DNA from: Myroides sp. N17-2
Lineage (GTDB): Bacteria; Bacteroidota; Bacteroidia; Flavobacteriales; Flavobacteriaceae
Length of the DNA: 64,000 bases
Assembly (NCBI RefSeq): GCF_002286775.1
Contig: NZ_NSGJ01000001.1
Coordinates: forward strand, 124,001 to 188,000
Reading direction: 5' to 3'
The position numbers were made by a program, and so were the translations under genes. The stretch's first letter is position 1. Each line of letters starts with the position of its first letter. A model generated the notes under the pieces. It had not been told where the DNA came from and searched no databases. It saw nothing but the letters and a program-made list of their open reading frames with translations. Shown here one piece after another: positions 1 to 8,131 of the stretch.

Positions 1-64
1 AATCATAGAAGAAGCGCGATCGATACTAGAGGTTTTAAACATGATGGAGGAAAAGAAAGAATGA
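1..64 (+). CDS. 3' end of an unidentified gene (partial)
   Basis: A reading frame open from base 2 ends in TGA at 62-64. The 20 visible codons read IIEEARSILEVLNMMEEKKE, a charged, probably helical C-terminus. The gene lies outside the window, so the family cannot be named. The call rests on codon composition and the sensible-looking tail. It would converge on the minus-strand phosphoesterase operon, whose terminator lies at 225-246. Confidence 0.4.
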   Translation, partial: IIEEARSILEVLNMMEEKKE

Positions 65-217
65 GATAATACAGATCTAAGCTAGAGCAGTTCTAAGTTG
101 TTCTAAAATCGTCAACTCTTTCAATATTTCTCACTAAGACTCTCTTTCTCAATGTAAGGGAGGATACACTAATTGCCTAAACTCAAAAACAAATAGTTAA
201 TAGCTAACTAACAGCAC

Positions 218-246
218 AAAAAAAGGAGCTCACTTACGCGAACTCC
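218..246 (-). terminator. Terminator of the SusCD-phosphoesterase operon
   Basis: On the minus strand GGAGTTCGC and GTGAGCTCC form a 9-bp stem (two G-U pairs) closed by a GTAA (GNRA) tetraloop and followed by seven T. It lies about 10 bases after the phosphoesterase stop codon. Confidence 0.8.
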
Positions 247-255
247 CTGCAAACA

Positions 256-1767
256 TTATAAACTATATAATTCACTATACACCTTCCCGAAGCGGTCTAT
301 CACTTCTATAGTAATAGATTTGGCTGTCTTAGAAGGTCTAAACAAAAACAAATGATCTGTAAGCTCTGGTTCTACCCACTTACGCTTTTCTGGTAATTTA
401 GGTCCCTCGTGTAGTTTAATACTTAGCGGATCCCTACCTGTGACTTGTACTAGCTCCCCTTTACGTACTCCATCTTCATACCAATAGGCTTGCCACTTGG
501 CATCCCAGTTCCATATATTCACACTCCAGTTGTCCTTAAAGTCAGGGTGTTCTCCTGCTTTATAAGCTCTAAATTGGATATTTTTATCAAGATTTGTTCC
601 TTTATAGTACCATTCTAATTGAGATCCCTTAGCAGTGTAAACGCCATATCCACTAGGTGTACCATCTGAACAAATAGGCCCACTCCACCAAGCTCCACAT
701 ACAGTCCCGTGACAATGCTCTACTAATCTATCTTTAATCACAATAGTCTCATTAAAGTGAGTATGTCCAGACATTAAATGTGCATTATATCCTTCTAATA
801 CTTGATATAAATGCTCTCTATTGCTCACCATCGCTCCAAGAGATGAACTTGTAGGGTTTCGTTCAAAATAACCTGTATAAGAAGGTATATGTTGAGAAAC
901 AATAACAGTAGATCCCTTAGGCACATTTGCTAAATCACGTTCTAACCAAGCCAATTGTTCTTCTGTGATATACCCTATATACTCTTTTCCTTTACCGATA
1001 AAGAATACATCATCTATAACCACATAGTGAATCTCCCCTCTGTTAAACGAATAATATTGTGGTCCATAAAGGTTATTAAATGTAGTATGTGTCTTCTCAT
1101 CACTGCGCTGACCTAGATCTGCATCGTGGTTACCAAAAACTTGAAAGAATGGTATAGACAAGTTCTTCACGGCTTGATTGTATTTTTCAAACAACTCGTG
1201 CTTATCCCATATCAAATCACCACATCCGATACCGAATACATTCGTACTGCCTAACGAGGCAATAGTCTTCTGCATATCCGGAACTGATTCTGTCAATAGT
1301 TGTTCTGCTTCTTCAATTTTTTGGATTTGTGGATCAGCTAATACTAAAAAGTGATGGTTTATATCTGACTCTGCTACTGGTTTAAGAGTAAACTCAACTG
1401 TATTAGTAGTCTTCGTCTTATTAATGCGATAAAAGAAATCAGCCGAACCATTAGCCAATTGTTTAATCTCATAACCTGATGGAATAGAGATAAACACAAA
1501 CTCTCTCTGATTATGTGTTATGATAGAGAAATAGCCATTCTTATCCGTTAATACCACCTGAGTTCCATCAGATACACTAACATTGCTAATTCCCTTGCCA
1601 TTTGTGACTACACGCCCTTCAACTTTGATAGCCTTAAAATTAGCTGAACTGCCTTCTACCAACACTAGATCTTCTGATGCTGATGCAGTGATTGTATTCA
1701 TTGAAATCAAAGAAGTTGCTCCTGCTGATAGCGCTATATTCTTAATAAAATTACGTCTTGAACTCAT
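256..1767 (-). CDS. Tat-exported calcineurin-like metallophosphoesterase
   Basis: 503 aa. The N-terminus MSSRRNFIKNIALSAGATS has a twin-arginine motif and a hydrophobic stretch, so export of the folded enzyme by Tat is likely. An N-terminal Ig-like segment (about 45-130) resembles the MetallophosN domain. The catalytic core follows with the family metal-binding blocks: ADPQ (about 145), GDLIWD (about 183), GNHDAD (about 212), SQH (about 293) and GHTH (about 335). The remaining 160 residues fit the C-terminal domain of the same family. These enzymes hydrolyse phosphomono- or diesters using two metal ions; the substrate cannot be told from sequence. The gene starts 15 bases after the SusD stop and is the last of a three-gene operon, so it probably processes a phosphorylated ligand bound by the SusCD pair. 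This role is inferred from the operon. Confidence 0.9.
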   Translation of the reverse strand: MSSRRNFIKNIALSAGATSLISMNTITASASEDLVLVEGSSANFKAIKVEGRVVTNGKGISNVSVSDGTQVVLTDKNGYFSIITHNQREFVFISIPSGYEIKQLANGSADFFYRINKTKTTNTVEFTLKPVAESDINHHFLVLADPQIQKIEEAEQLLTESVPDMQKTIASLGSTNVFGIGCGDLIWDKHELFEKYNQAVKNLSIPFFQVFGNHDADLGQRSDEKTHTTFNNLYGPQYYSFNRGEIHYVVIDDVFFIGKGKEYIGYITEEQLAWLERDLANVPKGSTVIVSQHIPSYTGYFERNPTSSSLGAMVSNREHLYQVLEGYNAHLMSGHTHFNETIVIKDRLVEHCHGTVCGAWWSGPICSDGTPSGYGVYTAKGSQLEWYYKGTNLDKNIQFRAYKAGEHPDFKDNWSVNIWNWDAKWQAYWYEDGVRKGELVQVTGRDPLSIKLHEGPKLPEKRKWVEPELTDHLFLFRPSKTAKSITIEVIDRFGKVYSELYSL

Positions 1768-1782
1768 AATACTCCTTTGTTA

Positions 1783-3231
1783 TTAGTTTTGCCACCACAT
1801 TTTATAATTGATATTATCCCCTCCCATTTGAGATACTATCTTCTCATAATTCGTTTTGTTTTGCGTACGAATAGAGATAGGATAAGGGAAACGACTAGGC
1901 ATCTTACCTTCATTAAGCATTGATTTGGTCTTTGGTAACACAGGGTATCCTGTACGCTTATACTCAAACCACTGTTGATAATCATTCATATATAAAGCAT
2001 AATACTTCTGTAACATAATACGCTCTAACGTCCCGTTATATTTCGTACTTTCTAAATCAAAATAATTAGTAGGCATTACTAGACCTTTAGAGGTAATAGC
2101 CAGTTTTACTGCTTCTTTATAATATGACTCAGCACCTGGTAGATATCCCTTCTGTGCTAACTCCGCCTTCATAAACAGTACTTCGGCATACGTTAAGACA
2201 GGAGACTCTGTAGGGTTAGCAGCCATAATATTATTAAGAGTCGATGCCTCATAATTAAACTGAGAATCGTTACCATCAAAAGCACTAGGTATTCCCTTAT
2301 ATCCTATTATCACTTTATTCTTACCTTCTACTCTATAAGCTTCTGTAGCATATAGAGGTAAACGAGGATCTTTAAAGTCATTTAAGTTGTCTAAGAAGAA
2401 TGAAGCCATCTTACGGCTAAGTGTAAAATCCTGCACACGACTCCAAGGCGAAACATTAGGAGTAACTCCTGTAATCTTAAGATTAGCTTGAGATTTTACA
2501 TCATTAATAATCGGGTATTTCACTGGATCATTAATAATCGTCAACATACGTTGGTAAGAATTCTTCTCTGTCTTATTAGAAATCCTCAATAACAAACGCA
2601 GGTGTAAACTGTTCGTAAACTTTTGCCAATCTGACCAATATGTAGCTGAATCAGTATACAATACATCTGGATTATATATCATCTTTCGCTTCACATCATA
2701 TAGCGCATTAGCTTTCTCTAAGTCAGCTAGTAGGCTATCATAGATCTTCTCTTGGTCATCAAATGCTGGGTATAGCAACTTTTCATCTCCCTTAGAAGCA
2801 TCAAAATAAGGTACAGCACCGAATATATCAGTAAGATTAGCTGTAACCCATACTTTAAGTGTAATAGCAATCGCTTGATAATTCACATCACCAGCCTTTA
2901 TCGCTTCTGCTTCCATATCCTTAGCATTCTTCATCCATCTATAGTATGCATTCCAAGAAGATGCACCTACATCATCACTTAGATCATAACGCTGTAACCC
3001 TGGTACCTCACTAGGATATACCACGATATCTTGCATTAAGTGGTTATTATGAGACCAGCTTCTGTACATATTATGACTACCTACCTCATAGATAATAGGA
3101 TTAAGTAGTGTAGCAGGGCTGATCTGTTGTAATCTATTTGGGTCAATGTTCTTCTCTTCAAAATCAGAGGTACAACTAGTTGTCAATAACATCGTAGTTG
3201 CAATACCTAAAAATATATGTTTGATTGTCAT
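1783..3231 (-). CDS. SusD/RagB-type surface lipoprotein
   Basis: 482 aa. A lipoprotein signal peptide ends at C20 (LLTTSC), followed by acidic residues (TSDFEEKN) typical of surface-exported Bacteroidetes lipoproteins. The body matches the SusD-like family, including the C-terminal block RIMLQKYYALYMNDYQQWFEYKRTGYP and the end MGGDNINYKMWW. SusD proteins form the ligand-binding lid over the SusC barrel. The stop of the SusC gene lies 18 bases upstream, so the two are co-transcribed with the downstream phosphoesterase. No glycoside hydrolase accompanies them, so a carbohydrate substrate is not implied. Confidence 0.92.
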   Translation of the reverse strand: MTIKHIFLGIATTMLLTTSCTSDFEEKNIDPNRLQQISPATLLNPIIYEVGSHNMYRSWSHNNHLMQDIVVYPSEVPGLQRYDLSDDVGASSWNAYYRWMKNAKDMEAEAIKAGDVNYQAIAITLKVWVTANLTDIFGAVPYFDASKGDEKLLYPAFDDQEKIYDSLLADLEKANALYDVKRKMIYNPDVLYTDSATYWSDWQKFTNSLHLRLLLRISNKTEKNSYQRMLTIINDPVKYPIINDVKSQANLKITGVTPNVSPWSRVQDFTLSRKMASFFLDNLNDFKDPRLPLYATEAYRVEGKNKVIIGYKGIPSAFDGNDSQFNYEASTLNNIMAANPTESPVLTYAEVLFMKAELAQKGYLPGAESYYKEAVKLAITSKGLVMPTNYFDLESTKYNGTLERIMLQKYYALYMNDYQQWFEYKRTGYPVLPKTKSMLNEGKMPSRFPYPISIRTQNKTNYEKIVSQMGGDNINYKMWWQN

Positions 3232-3249
3232 TTCTTTGATTGTAAAATA

Positions 3250-6200
3250 TTAGATCTCAAGTTTGATATTAAATCCATAAGTAGCAGCAGAAGGCATCTG
3301 CCCCATTTCTACTCCAGGCATCATACTACCTCCATTTAAAGCAGCTGTCTCAGGGTCAAAAAGAGGGAAGTTAGATAACATCGCCAAATTTCTTCCATAT
3401 ACAGAAACACTAAGTTTCTTTAGTCTTAGGCGAGTTAATGTCTCTTTAGAGAAACTGTATTCTAAACTTACTTCTCTTAACTTGATATAAGAAGCATCGA
3501 ATGTGTTAGACTCTAAGTTTGCTCTTCTATAATATTCTCCATAATAATCTGCTGGGTTCACTTTAGTTGTATTAGGAGAGAATGTACCATCGCCATTACG
3601 CACTACACCATCGCCAATAATAAAACCTTGTTCTCTACCATATAAAGTATGCTCTAGTTTACCTTGTTCACTTAATTTATGGTGAGATTGAGAATATACA
3701 TTACCTCCATACTGACCATCTAACGTGAAACTAAATCTAAATCCTTTATACTTGAAGGTATTCGTCCACCCCATCGTCCAATCAGCATAAGCACTACCGA
3801 TGTACTCTAGTTCTTTAGACTGTTCTGGCAATCCCTTATTAGTATATACTATCTGACCATCGCTACTACGTACAAACTTATATCCGTATAAATCTCCTGT
3901 AGTACCACCTACTTTTCCGATAATAGACGCTGTACCAGACTCTGCTAATACCTGCTGATCTCCACCGTCAAATCCATCAGCTAAACTTCTAATCTCATTT
4001 TTATTCTTCGCCCAGTTCACAGATGTATTCCAAGAGAAGTTCTTTGTTTTAACAGGTGTTGCATTTAAAGTAACTTCTATCCCTCTGTTGCGTACATCCC
4101 CTCCATTAATCACAGCTTTACTATATCCAGTCACATAATTTAAAGGAACAGTTATAATTTGATTCTTTGTATTTGTTTCATAAACAGTAACGTCAAAGCC
4201 TAATCTATTCTTAAACATCTTGTGTTCATAACCAAATTCTATTGATTTAGTTACCTCAGGTTTTAAGTCTGTGTTATGTAAAGTCGTCGGTGAGGTAGCA
4301 GAACTAGCAAAAGCACTGTTAGAATAATACTTTAAAGTTTGGTAAGGTCTAGTACCATTCCCCACTTCAGCAATAGATACTCTTAATTTAGAATAGTCAA
4401 TCACAGATGGCATTCTAAAAATATCATTCAGAATAAAACTAGCATTCACAGATGGATATAAGAAAGACCAACTCTCTTTAGGTAATGTACTTGACCAATC
4501 GTTTCTAATAGTAGCGTCTAAGAACACCATATTCTTATACCCAAAAGATGCCATTCCATAGATAGAGTTCACTTTATAATTATCATCATCAACAGTAGTA
4601 ATAGGGTTATTAATACCATTCGCTAACATATATACTCCTGGAGTCACTAGGCCATCTACATAAGCAGATACACTGTGATATTTAGAGTCTAACATATTCC
4701 CTCCTACAGACGCGCTGTATGTAAATACATCAGAGGTATTCTCTGTATAAGTTAATAAGAAGTCAGTATTGATTTCTTGGAAGTTAATTTGTTGTGTCTT
4801 AAAGTATCCTTTACCAAATTTGGTTGTACTATAAGGTCTTCTTTGTTCGCGTTTATCATTACGTGAGTTTAATGCTCCGCGAATCATTAATTTTAATTTA
4901 GGTGTGAAAGTAATGTCAGTCGATAAGCTACCTGTTATAGTGTTAGTGTTTACTGGGTTTGTAGTTTCGTGTGCGATTAGAAAAGGATTTTCTATATAAG
5001 AACTGAAAGGGTGTATCTGATCTACTTGATCATATCCTTTCTTCCATATCGGTCTATACCAATCTAAGTCAACGTTAGGATTCTGAAAGATCATAAAGTA
5101 ACCTATCGTATGGTTACCATATCCTGTCCCTGGTAAGTTATCACTCTGTCTGTTCGTATAGCTAATATTAGCATTAGCTGTTACGGCATTAGATATTTTA
5201 TATTTCGCTTTAGTAGAGATAGTCGTTCTATCAAATCCTGTATTTGGCATTATCCATTCATTCTTAGAATGCGTTACAGTAGCTTTGATATCTCCTTTAT
5301 CACTTCCTCCAGATAACCCCAGACTATTAGTAGTAGTCATACCTGTTCTCCAGAAGTCTTTAATATTATTCTTATACGGCTTCCACAGTGTTCTCTCTGC
5401 TCCCTGTCCTTCTGTTGTTGGGTCATATTGGAAATAATATTGTCCGTCAAATTTAGGTCCGAAGGCGCTACTTGTACTTCCTGTGTTAGCTCCGTCTTCA
5501 GATAATCCATAAGAGTAATATGGATCACCTGCTTTATTAAAACTTTTCCCAGATCCCTGACCGTACTCATATTGATAATCTGGCCATCTCTGAATTACGT
5601 CAAAGCTTACATCAGAGTTAAATGTTATCCCTAGTCCCTTATCTTTCTTTCCTGACTTAGTAGTGATCATTAATACACCATTACTAGCTCGTGCTCCGTA
5701 CAAAGCAGCTGCACCTGGTCCTTTAAGCACTGATATACTCTCTATATCATCAGGATTAATGTCTGATATACCATTACCATAATCTACTGGAGCATCCGTC
5801 CCTATATATGCGTCACCTGCTCCACTACTCCATAAAGTACTATTAACGATAACCCCGTCTACTACTACTAAAGCACCATTGGCATTAGAATTCAAAGAAC
5901 GATCTCCACGCAGTTTGATTTGAGTTGAGTTCATTGGCCCTGAACTAGCAGAAGTCATTGTCATTCCCGCTACTTTACCTTTTAGTGCATCAGACCAAGT
6001 GTTAGATCTAGAATTTTCTAATTGCTCACTATTCAAAGTCTGTTGAGAGAAACCAAGTTGTTTCTCTTCTCTCTTAATACCAAGTGCAGTAACCACTACT
6101 TCATTAAGCATATCAGTAGATTCAACCAACGTTACATCTACGTGCTTTCCTTTTGTGACTTTAACTTTTTGATCTTGAAAACCAATAAAAGAGACTAACA

Positions 6201-6504
6201 CTTCACCCATCGAGAAAGAATCCGAAACAGATAGCGTGAAAACTCCATCTAAATCTGTAGAGGCGATTTCTTTCGTACCAACTAATTGAACAATGGCTCC
6301 TGGTAGTGGCAATCCATAATTATCAATTACTTTTCCTTTTATTATTGATGTACTATTTTCTCTATAAGAAGAAACTGAATTAGTACTTATGCTTTCAGTG
6401 ACAACTGATGTAGTACTAGAAGCAAATAAAGAACTTGATTGCAATAAAAACATACTTGCTACAATCAAACAAACTTGATGACAATTACGCCTAACTTTTT
6501 TCAT
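3250..6504 (-). CDS. SusC/RagA-type TonB-linked outer-membrane transporter
   Basis: About 1084 aa from the chosen start. The frame is open to an earlier ATG at 6576, but that adds an implausible 24-residue hydrophobic extension. MKKVRRNCHQVCLIVASMFLL at 6504 is a normal signal peptide. Domains in order: carboxypeptidase-regulatory-like beta-sandwich (IIKGKVIDNYGLPLPGAIV, then TDLDGVFTL), TonB-box-like MLNEVVVTALGIKR, plug with the SusC signature VLKGPGAAALYGARASNGV, then a 22-strand-type barrel ending in a short hydrophobic C-terminus (FNIKLEI). It imports a ligand across the outer membrane with energy from TonB-ExbBD. First gene of the SusC-SusD-phosphoesterase operon and divergent from the superoxide dismutase gene. 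It is not closely grouped with the four downstream SusC paralogues. Confidence 0.93.
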   Translation of the reverse strand: MKKVRRNCHQVCLIVASMFLLQSSSLFASSTTSVVTESISTNSVSSYRENSTSIIKGKVIDNYGLPLPGAIVQLVGTKEIASTDLDGVFTLSVSDSFSMGEVLVSFIGFQDQKVKVTKGKHVDVTLVESTDMLNEVVVTALGIKREEKQLGFSQQTLNSEQLENSRSNTWSDALKGKVAGMTMTSASSGPMNSTQIKLRGDRSLNSNANGALVVVDGVIVNSTLWSSGAGDAYIGTDAPVDYGNGISDINPDDIESISVLKGPGAAALYGARASNGVLMITTKSGKKDKGLGITFNSDVSFDVIQRWPDYQYEYGQGSGKSFNKAGDPYYSYGLSEDGANTGSTSSAFGPKFDGQYYFQYDPTTEGQGAERTLWKPYKNNIKDFWRTGMTTTNSLGLSGGSDKGDIKATVTHSKNEWIMPNTGFDRTTISTKAKYKISNAVTANANISYTNRQSDNLPGTGYGNHTIGYFMIFQNPNVDLDWYRPIWKKGYDQVDQIHPFSSYIENPFLIAHETTNPVNTNTITGSLSTDITFTPKLKLMIRGALNSRNDKREQRRPYSTTKFGKGYFKTQQINFQEINTDFLLTYTENTSDVFTYSASVGGNMLDSKYHSVSAYVDGLVTPGVYMLANGINNPITTVDDDNYKVNSIYGMASFGYKNMVFLDATIRNDWSSTLPKESWSFLYPSVNASFILNDIFRMPSVIDYSKLRVSIAEVGNGTRPYQTLKYYSNSAFASSATSPTTLHNTDLKPEVTKSIEFGYEHKMFKNRLGFDVTVYETNTKNQIITVPLNYVTGYSKAVINGGDVRNRGIEVTLNATPVKTKNFSWNTSVNWAKNKNEIRSLADGFDGGDQQVLAESGTASIIGKVGGTTGDLYGYKFVRSSDGQIVYTNKGLPEQSKELEYIGSAYADWTMGWTNTFKYKGFRFSFTLDGQYGGNVYSQSHHKLSEQGKLEHTLYGREQGFIIGDGVVRNGDGTFSPNTTKVNPADYYGEYYRRANLESNTFDASYIKLREVSLEYSFSKETLTRLRLKKLSVSVYGRNLAMLSNFPLFDPETAALNGGSMMPGVEMGQMPSAATYGFNIKLEI

Positions 6505-6659
6505 TACTAAAAATTGTGGTGTTATTAGTATTACATATCCCAGATATAATACCATCACAAAAGAATGAAATGTCAAATACAGTCACAATTAATAACCATT
6601 ACTAAACGGTAAATCAATATTATCTAATTGTAAAGTAAAAATAGTGTGCTTTATACTTT

Positions 6660-6699
6660 TTTAGTCGAGACTAAATAATTAATTTAGCCTTGTCTAATT
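6660..6699. promoter_or_regulatory. Two tandem palindromes upstream of the superoxide dismutase gene
   Basis: TTTAGTCGAGACTAAA at 6660-6675 is a perfect 16-bp palindrome. A degenerate second copy, TTTAGCCTTGTCTAAT, is at 6684-6699. Their centres are 24 bp apart and the second ends 15 bases before the start codon. The spacing and shape suggest operators for a dimeric regulator. A metal-responsive DtxR/MntR-type repressor would suit a Fe superoxide dismutase, but that identification is inference. The first palindrome could also affect the divergent SusC gene. Confidence 0.55.
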
Positions 6700-6714
6700 T
6701 TCAATATAAAACAA

Positions 6715-7308
6715 ATGAAATTCAAACTACCTGATTTAGCATATGATAAAAAATCTTTCAATTCCTTCATTTCAGAAGAAGGGTTTAATTACCACTACGG
6801 TAAACATCATCAGACCTACTTAAATAACCTTAACCATTTAATAACAAACACAAAATGGGCAGATGAATGTTTAGAGAACATTATCACCAAATCATTCAAC
6901 GGGGGAGAGATGGCACTATTTAACAATGCTGCTCAACATTACAACCACAGTTTCTTCTGGAACTCTATAACTCCTACGATAGGTAGTAAGCCAAATGAAG
7001 AGTTACTAGAGTTAATAACACAGAGTTTTGGTACACTAGATAACTTAAGAGATAAGTTCACAGAAGCAGCTACTAAGCTTTTTGGAAGTGGATGGGTATG
7101 GTTAGTACTTACTCAGGCAAATACTTTGGAAATAGTCAGCTTAAAAGATGCTGATACGCCTATAGTACATAATCAAAAACCTCTACTTACACTAGATGTA
7201 TGGGAACACGCGTATTATATAGATCACAGAAATGCTAGACCTGCATTCATCCAATCCTTTTGGGAAGTTATTAATTGGGACTTCGTTAATCAAAACTTGA
7301 AGAAATGA
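6715..7308 (+). CDS. sodB: Iron superoxide dismutase
   Basis: 197 aa cytoplasmic enzyme converting superoxide to oxygen and hydrogen peroxide. By comparison with E. coli Fe-SOD the metal ligands are H27 (HYGKHH), H78 (NHSFFW), D161 and H165 (DVWEH), with the active-site tyrosine at Y35. The Q in NNAAQ (Q74), and Ala rather than Gln at the position that marks Mn enzymes (DADTP), point to the Fe type. No signal peptide. The last four bases (ATGA) overlap the start of the next gene, implying translational coupling. Two palindromes sit directly upstream. Confidence 0.93.
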   Translation: MKFKLPDLAYDKKSFNSFISEEGFNYHYGKHHQTYLNNLNHLITNTKWADECLENIITKSFNGGEMALFNNAAQHYNHSFFWNSITPTIGSKPNEELLELITQSFGTLDNLRDKFTEAATKLFGSGWVWLVLTQANTLEIVSLKDADTPIVHNQKPLLTLDVWEHAYYIDHRNARPAFIQSFWEVINWDFVNQNLKK

Positions 7309-7670
7309 GTGTAGAGTGTATTCAACATCTAGAGAATAGTTATCAGTTAAAACAGAAGTTAGCTCTAGAGCAAGAAGATAAGGGGGATAACAATAGTGCA
7401 ATTTATCATTACGTAGAAGCTATTAGTCGATTAGAACTACTATGTACTTCTTATAAAGCACATCTTAAGATCGGTATTAATCTTTATCTGCAGTACATAG
7501 AAACTAATCTAAGACTAGCTATACTATACAAAAGGGAAGATCAAAAAGATAAGCATCAAGCTCTAGTCATTAAGACTAATACGTATATCGAGAAATTAGA
7601 AAGCATCTTAAATGACAATCATACAATAATAAACCAGTTGAAGGAATACAAAGAAATACTAGCTCATTAG
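7305..7670 (+). CDS. Small helical protein coupled to superoxide dismutase
   Basis: 121 aa, no recognised family. It looks almost entirely alpha-helical and charged, with a TPR-like stretch (ALEQEDKGDNNSAIYHYVEAISRLELL) and no signal peptide or membrane segment. Its ATG overlaps the superoxide dismutase stop (ATGA), so translation is probably coupled. This position is the best evidence that it is a real gene. A function linked to oxidative stress is only a guess from position. Confidence 0.75.
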   Translation: MSVECIQHLENSYQLKQKLALEQEDKGDNNSAIYHYVEAISRLELLCTSYKAHLKIGINLYLQYIETNLRLAILYKREDQKDKHQALVIKTNTYIEKLESILNDNHTIINQLKEYKEILAH

Positions 7671-7687
7671 TTAATCTAAAAAATAAT

Positions 7688-7752
7688 AAGGAGGTTTTAT
7701 TTCAAAATTTAGTAAAGCCATAATCTATAAAGAAGAATATCAAAACCTCCTT
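7688..7752. repeat. Long-loop inverted repeat with SD-like and anti-SD-like arms
   Basis: AAGGAGGTTTT at 7688-7698 is perfectly complementary to AAAACCTCCTT at 7742-7752, enclosing 43 bases. One arm resembles a full Shine-Dalgarno sequence and the other resembles the 3' end of 16S rRNA. No convincing ORF follows either arm. It lies between the 7305-7670 gene and the terminator at 7758-7787. Confidence 0.6.
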
Positions 7753-7757
7753 AAATA

Positions 7758-7787
7758 AAAAAGGTCTACATCGCTGTAGACCTTTTT
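7758..7787. terminator. Bidirectional terminator between the sod operon and DUF3467
   Basis: AAAAAGGTCTACA and TGTAGACCTTTTT form a 13-bp perfect stem with a TCGC loop. A- and T-rich flanks on both sides allow termination of both converging transcripts. Confidence 0.88.
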
Positions 7788-7818
7788 AGTTGTTGATTGC
7801 TCAACGATATTGTTTGAT

Positions 7819-8127
7819 TTAAGCTTCGCCTTTAGTGCCAAACTTTATAGATGATAGCTCACTAGAAGCTTCTAAATCTACTATAGGTCCGTTACTACTT
7901 TCATAGCGTTGCACATTTTCGTGTAAAGCATTCATTAATCTTTTAGCATGTTGCGGCGTCAAGATTATTCTAGATTTCACTTTACCTTTAGGCATACCTG
8001 GCATTACTGTCACAAAATCAACCACAAACTCTGTACTAGAGTGATTGATAATCGCTAAATTAGAGAATACTCCTTCAGCGGTAGTCTCATCTAATTCAAG
8101 GCCGAATTGATCTTGTTCTGTATCCAT
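7819..8127 (-). CDS. DUF3467 family protein
   Basis: 102 aa, cytoplasmic, no signal peptide. It matches the small conserved DUF3467 family by the pattern GVFSNLAIINHSSTEFVVDF, then MPGMPKGKVKSRIILTPQHAKRLMNAL. The biochemical role of the family is unknown. It begins 4 bases after the rpoC stop, so it is the last gene of the rpoBC transcript, before the bidirectional terminator. A role connected with transcription is suggested only by this linkage. Confidence 0.88.
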   Translation of the reverse strand: MDTEQDQFGLELDETTAEGVFSNLAIINHSSTEFVVDFVTVMPGMPKGKVKSRIILTPQHAKRLMNALHENVQRYESSNGPIVDLEASSELSSIKFGTKGEA

Positions 8128-8131
8128 AGTA

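Noticed and set aside
6505..6576. Earlier ATG giving SusC a 24-residue extension
   Set aside because: It places a hydrophobic stretch ahead of a normal signal peptide; paralogues start at the MKK-type signal.
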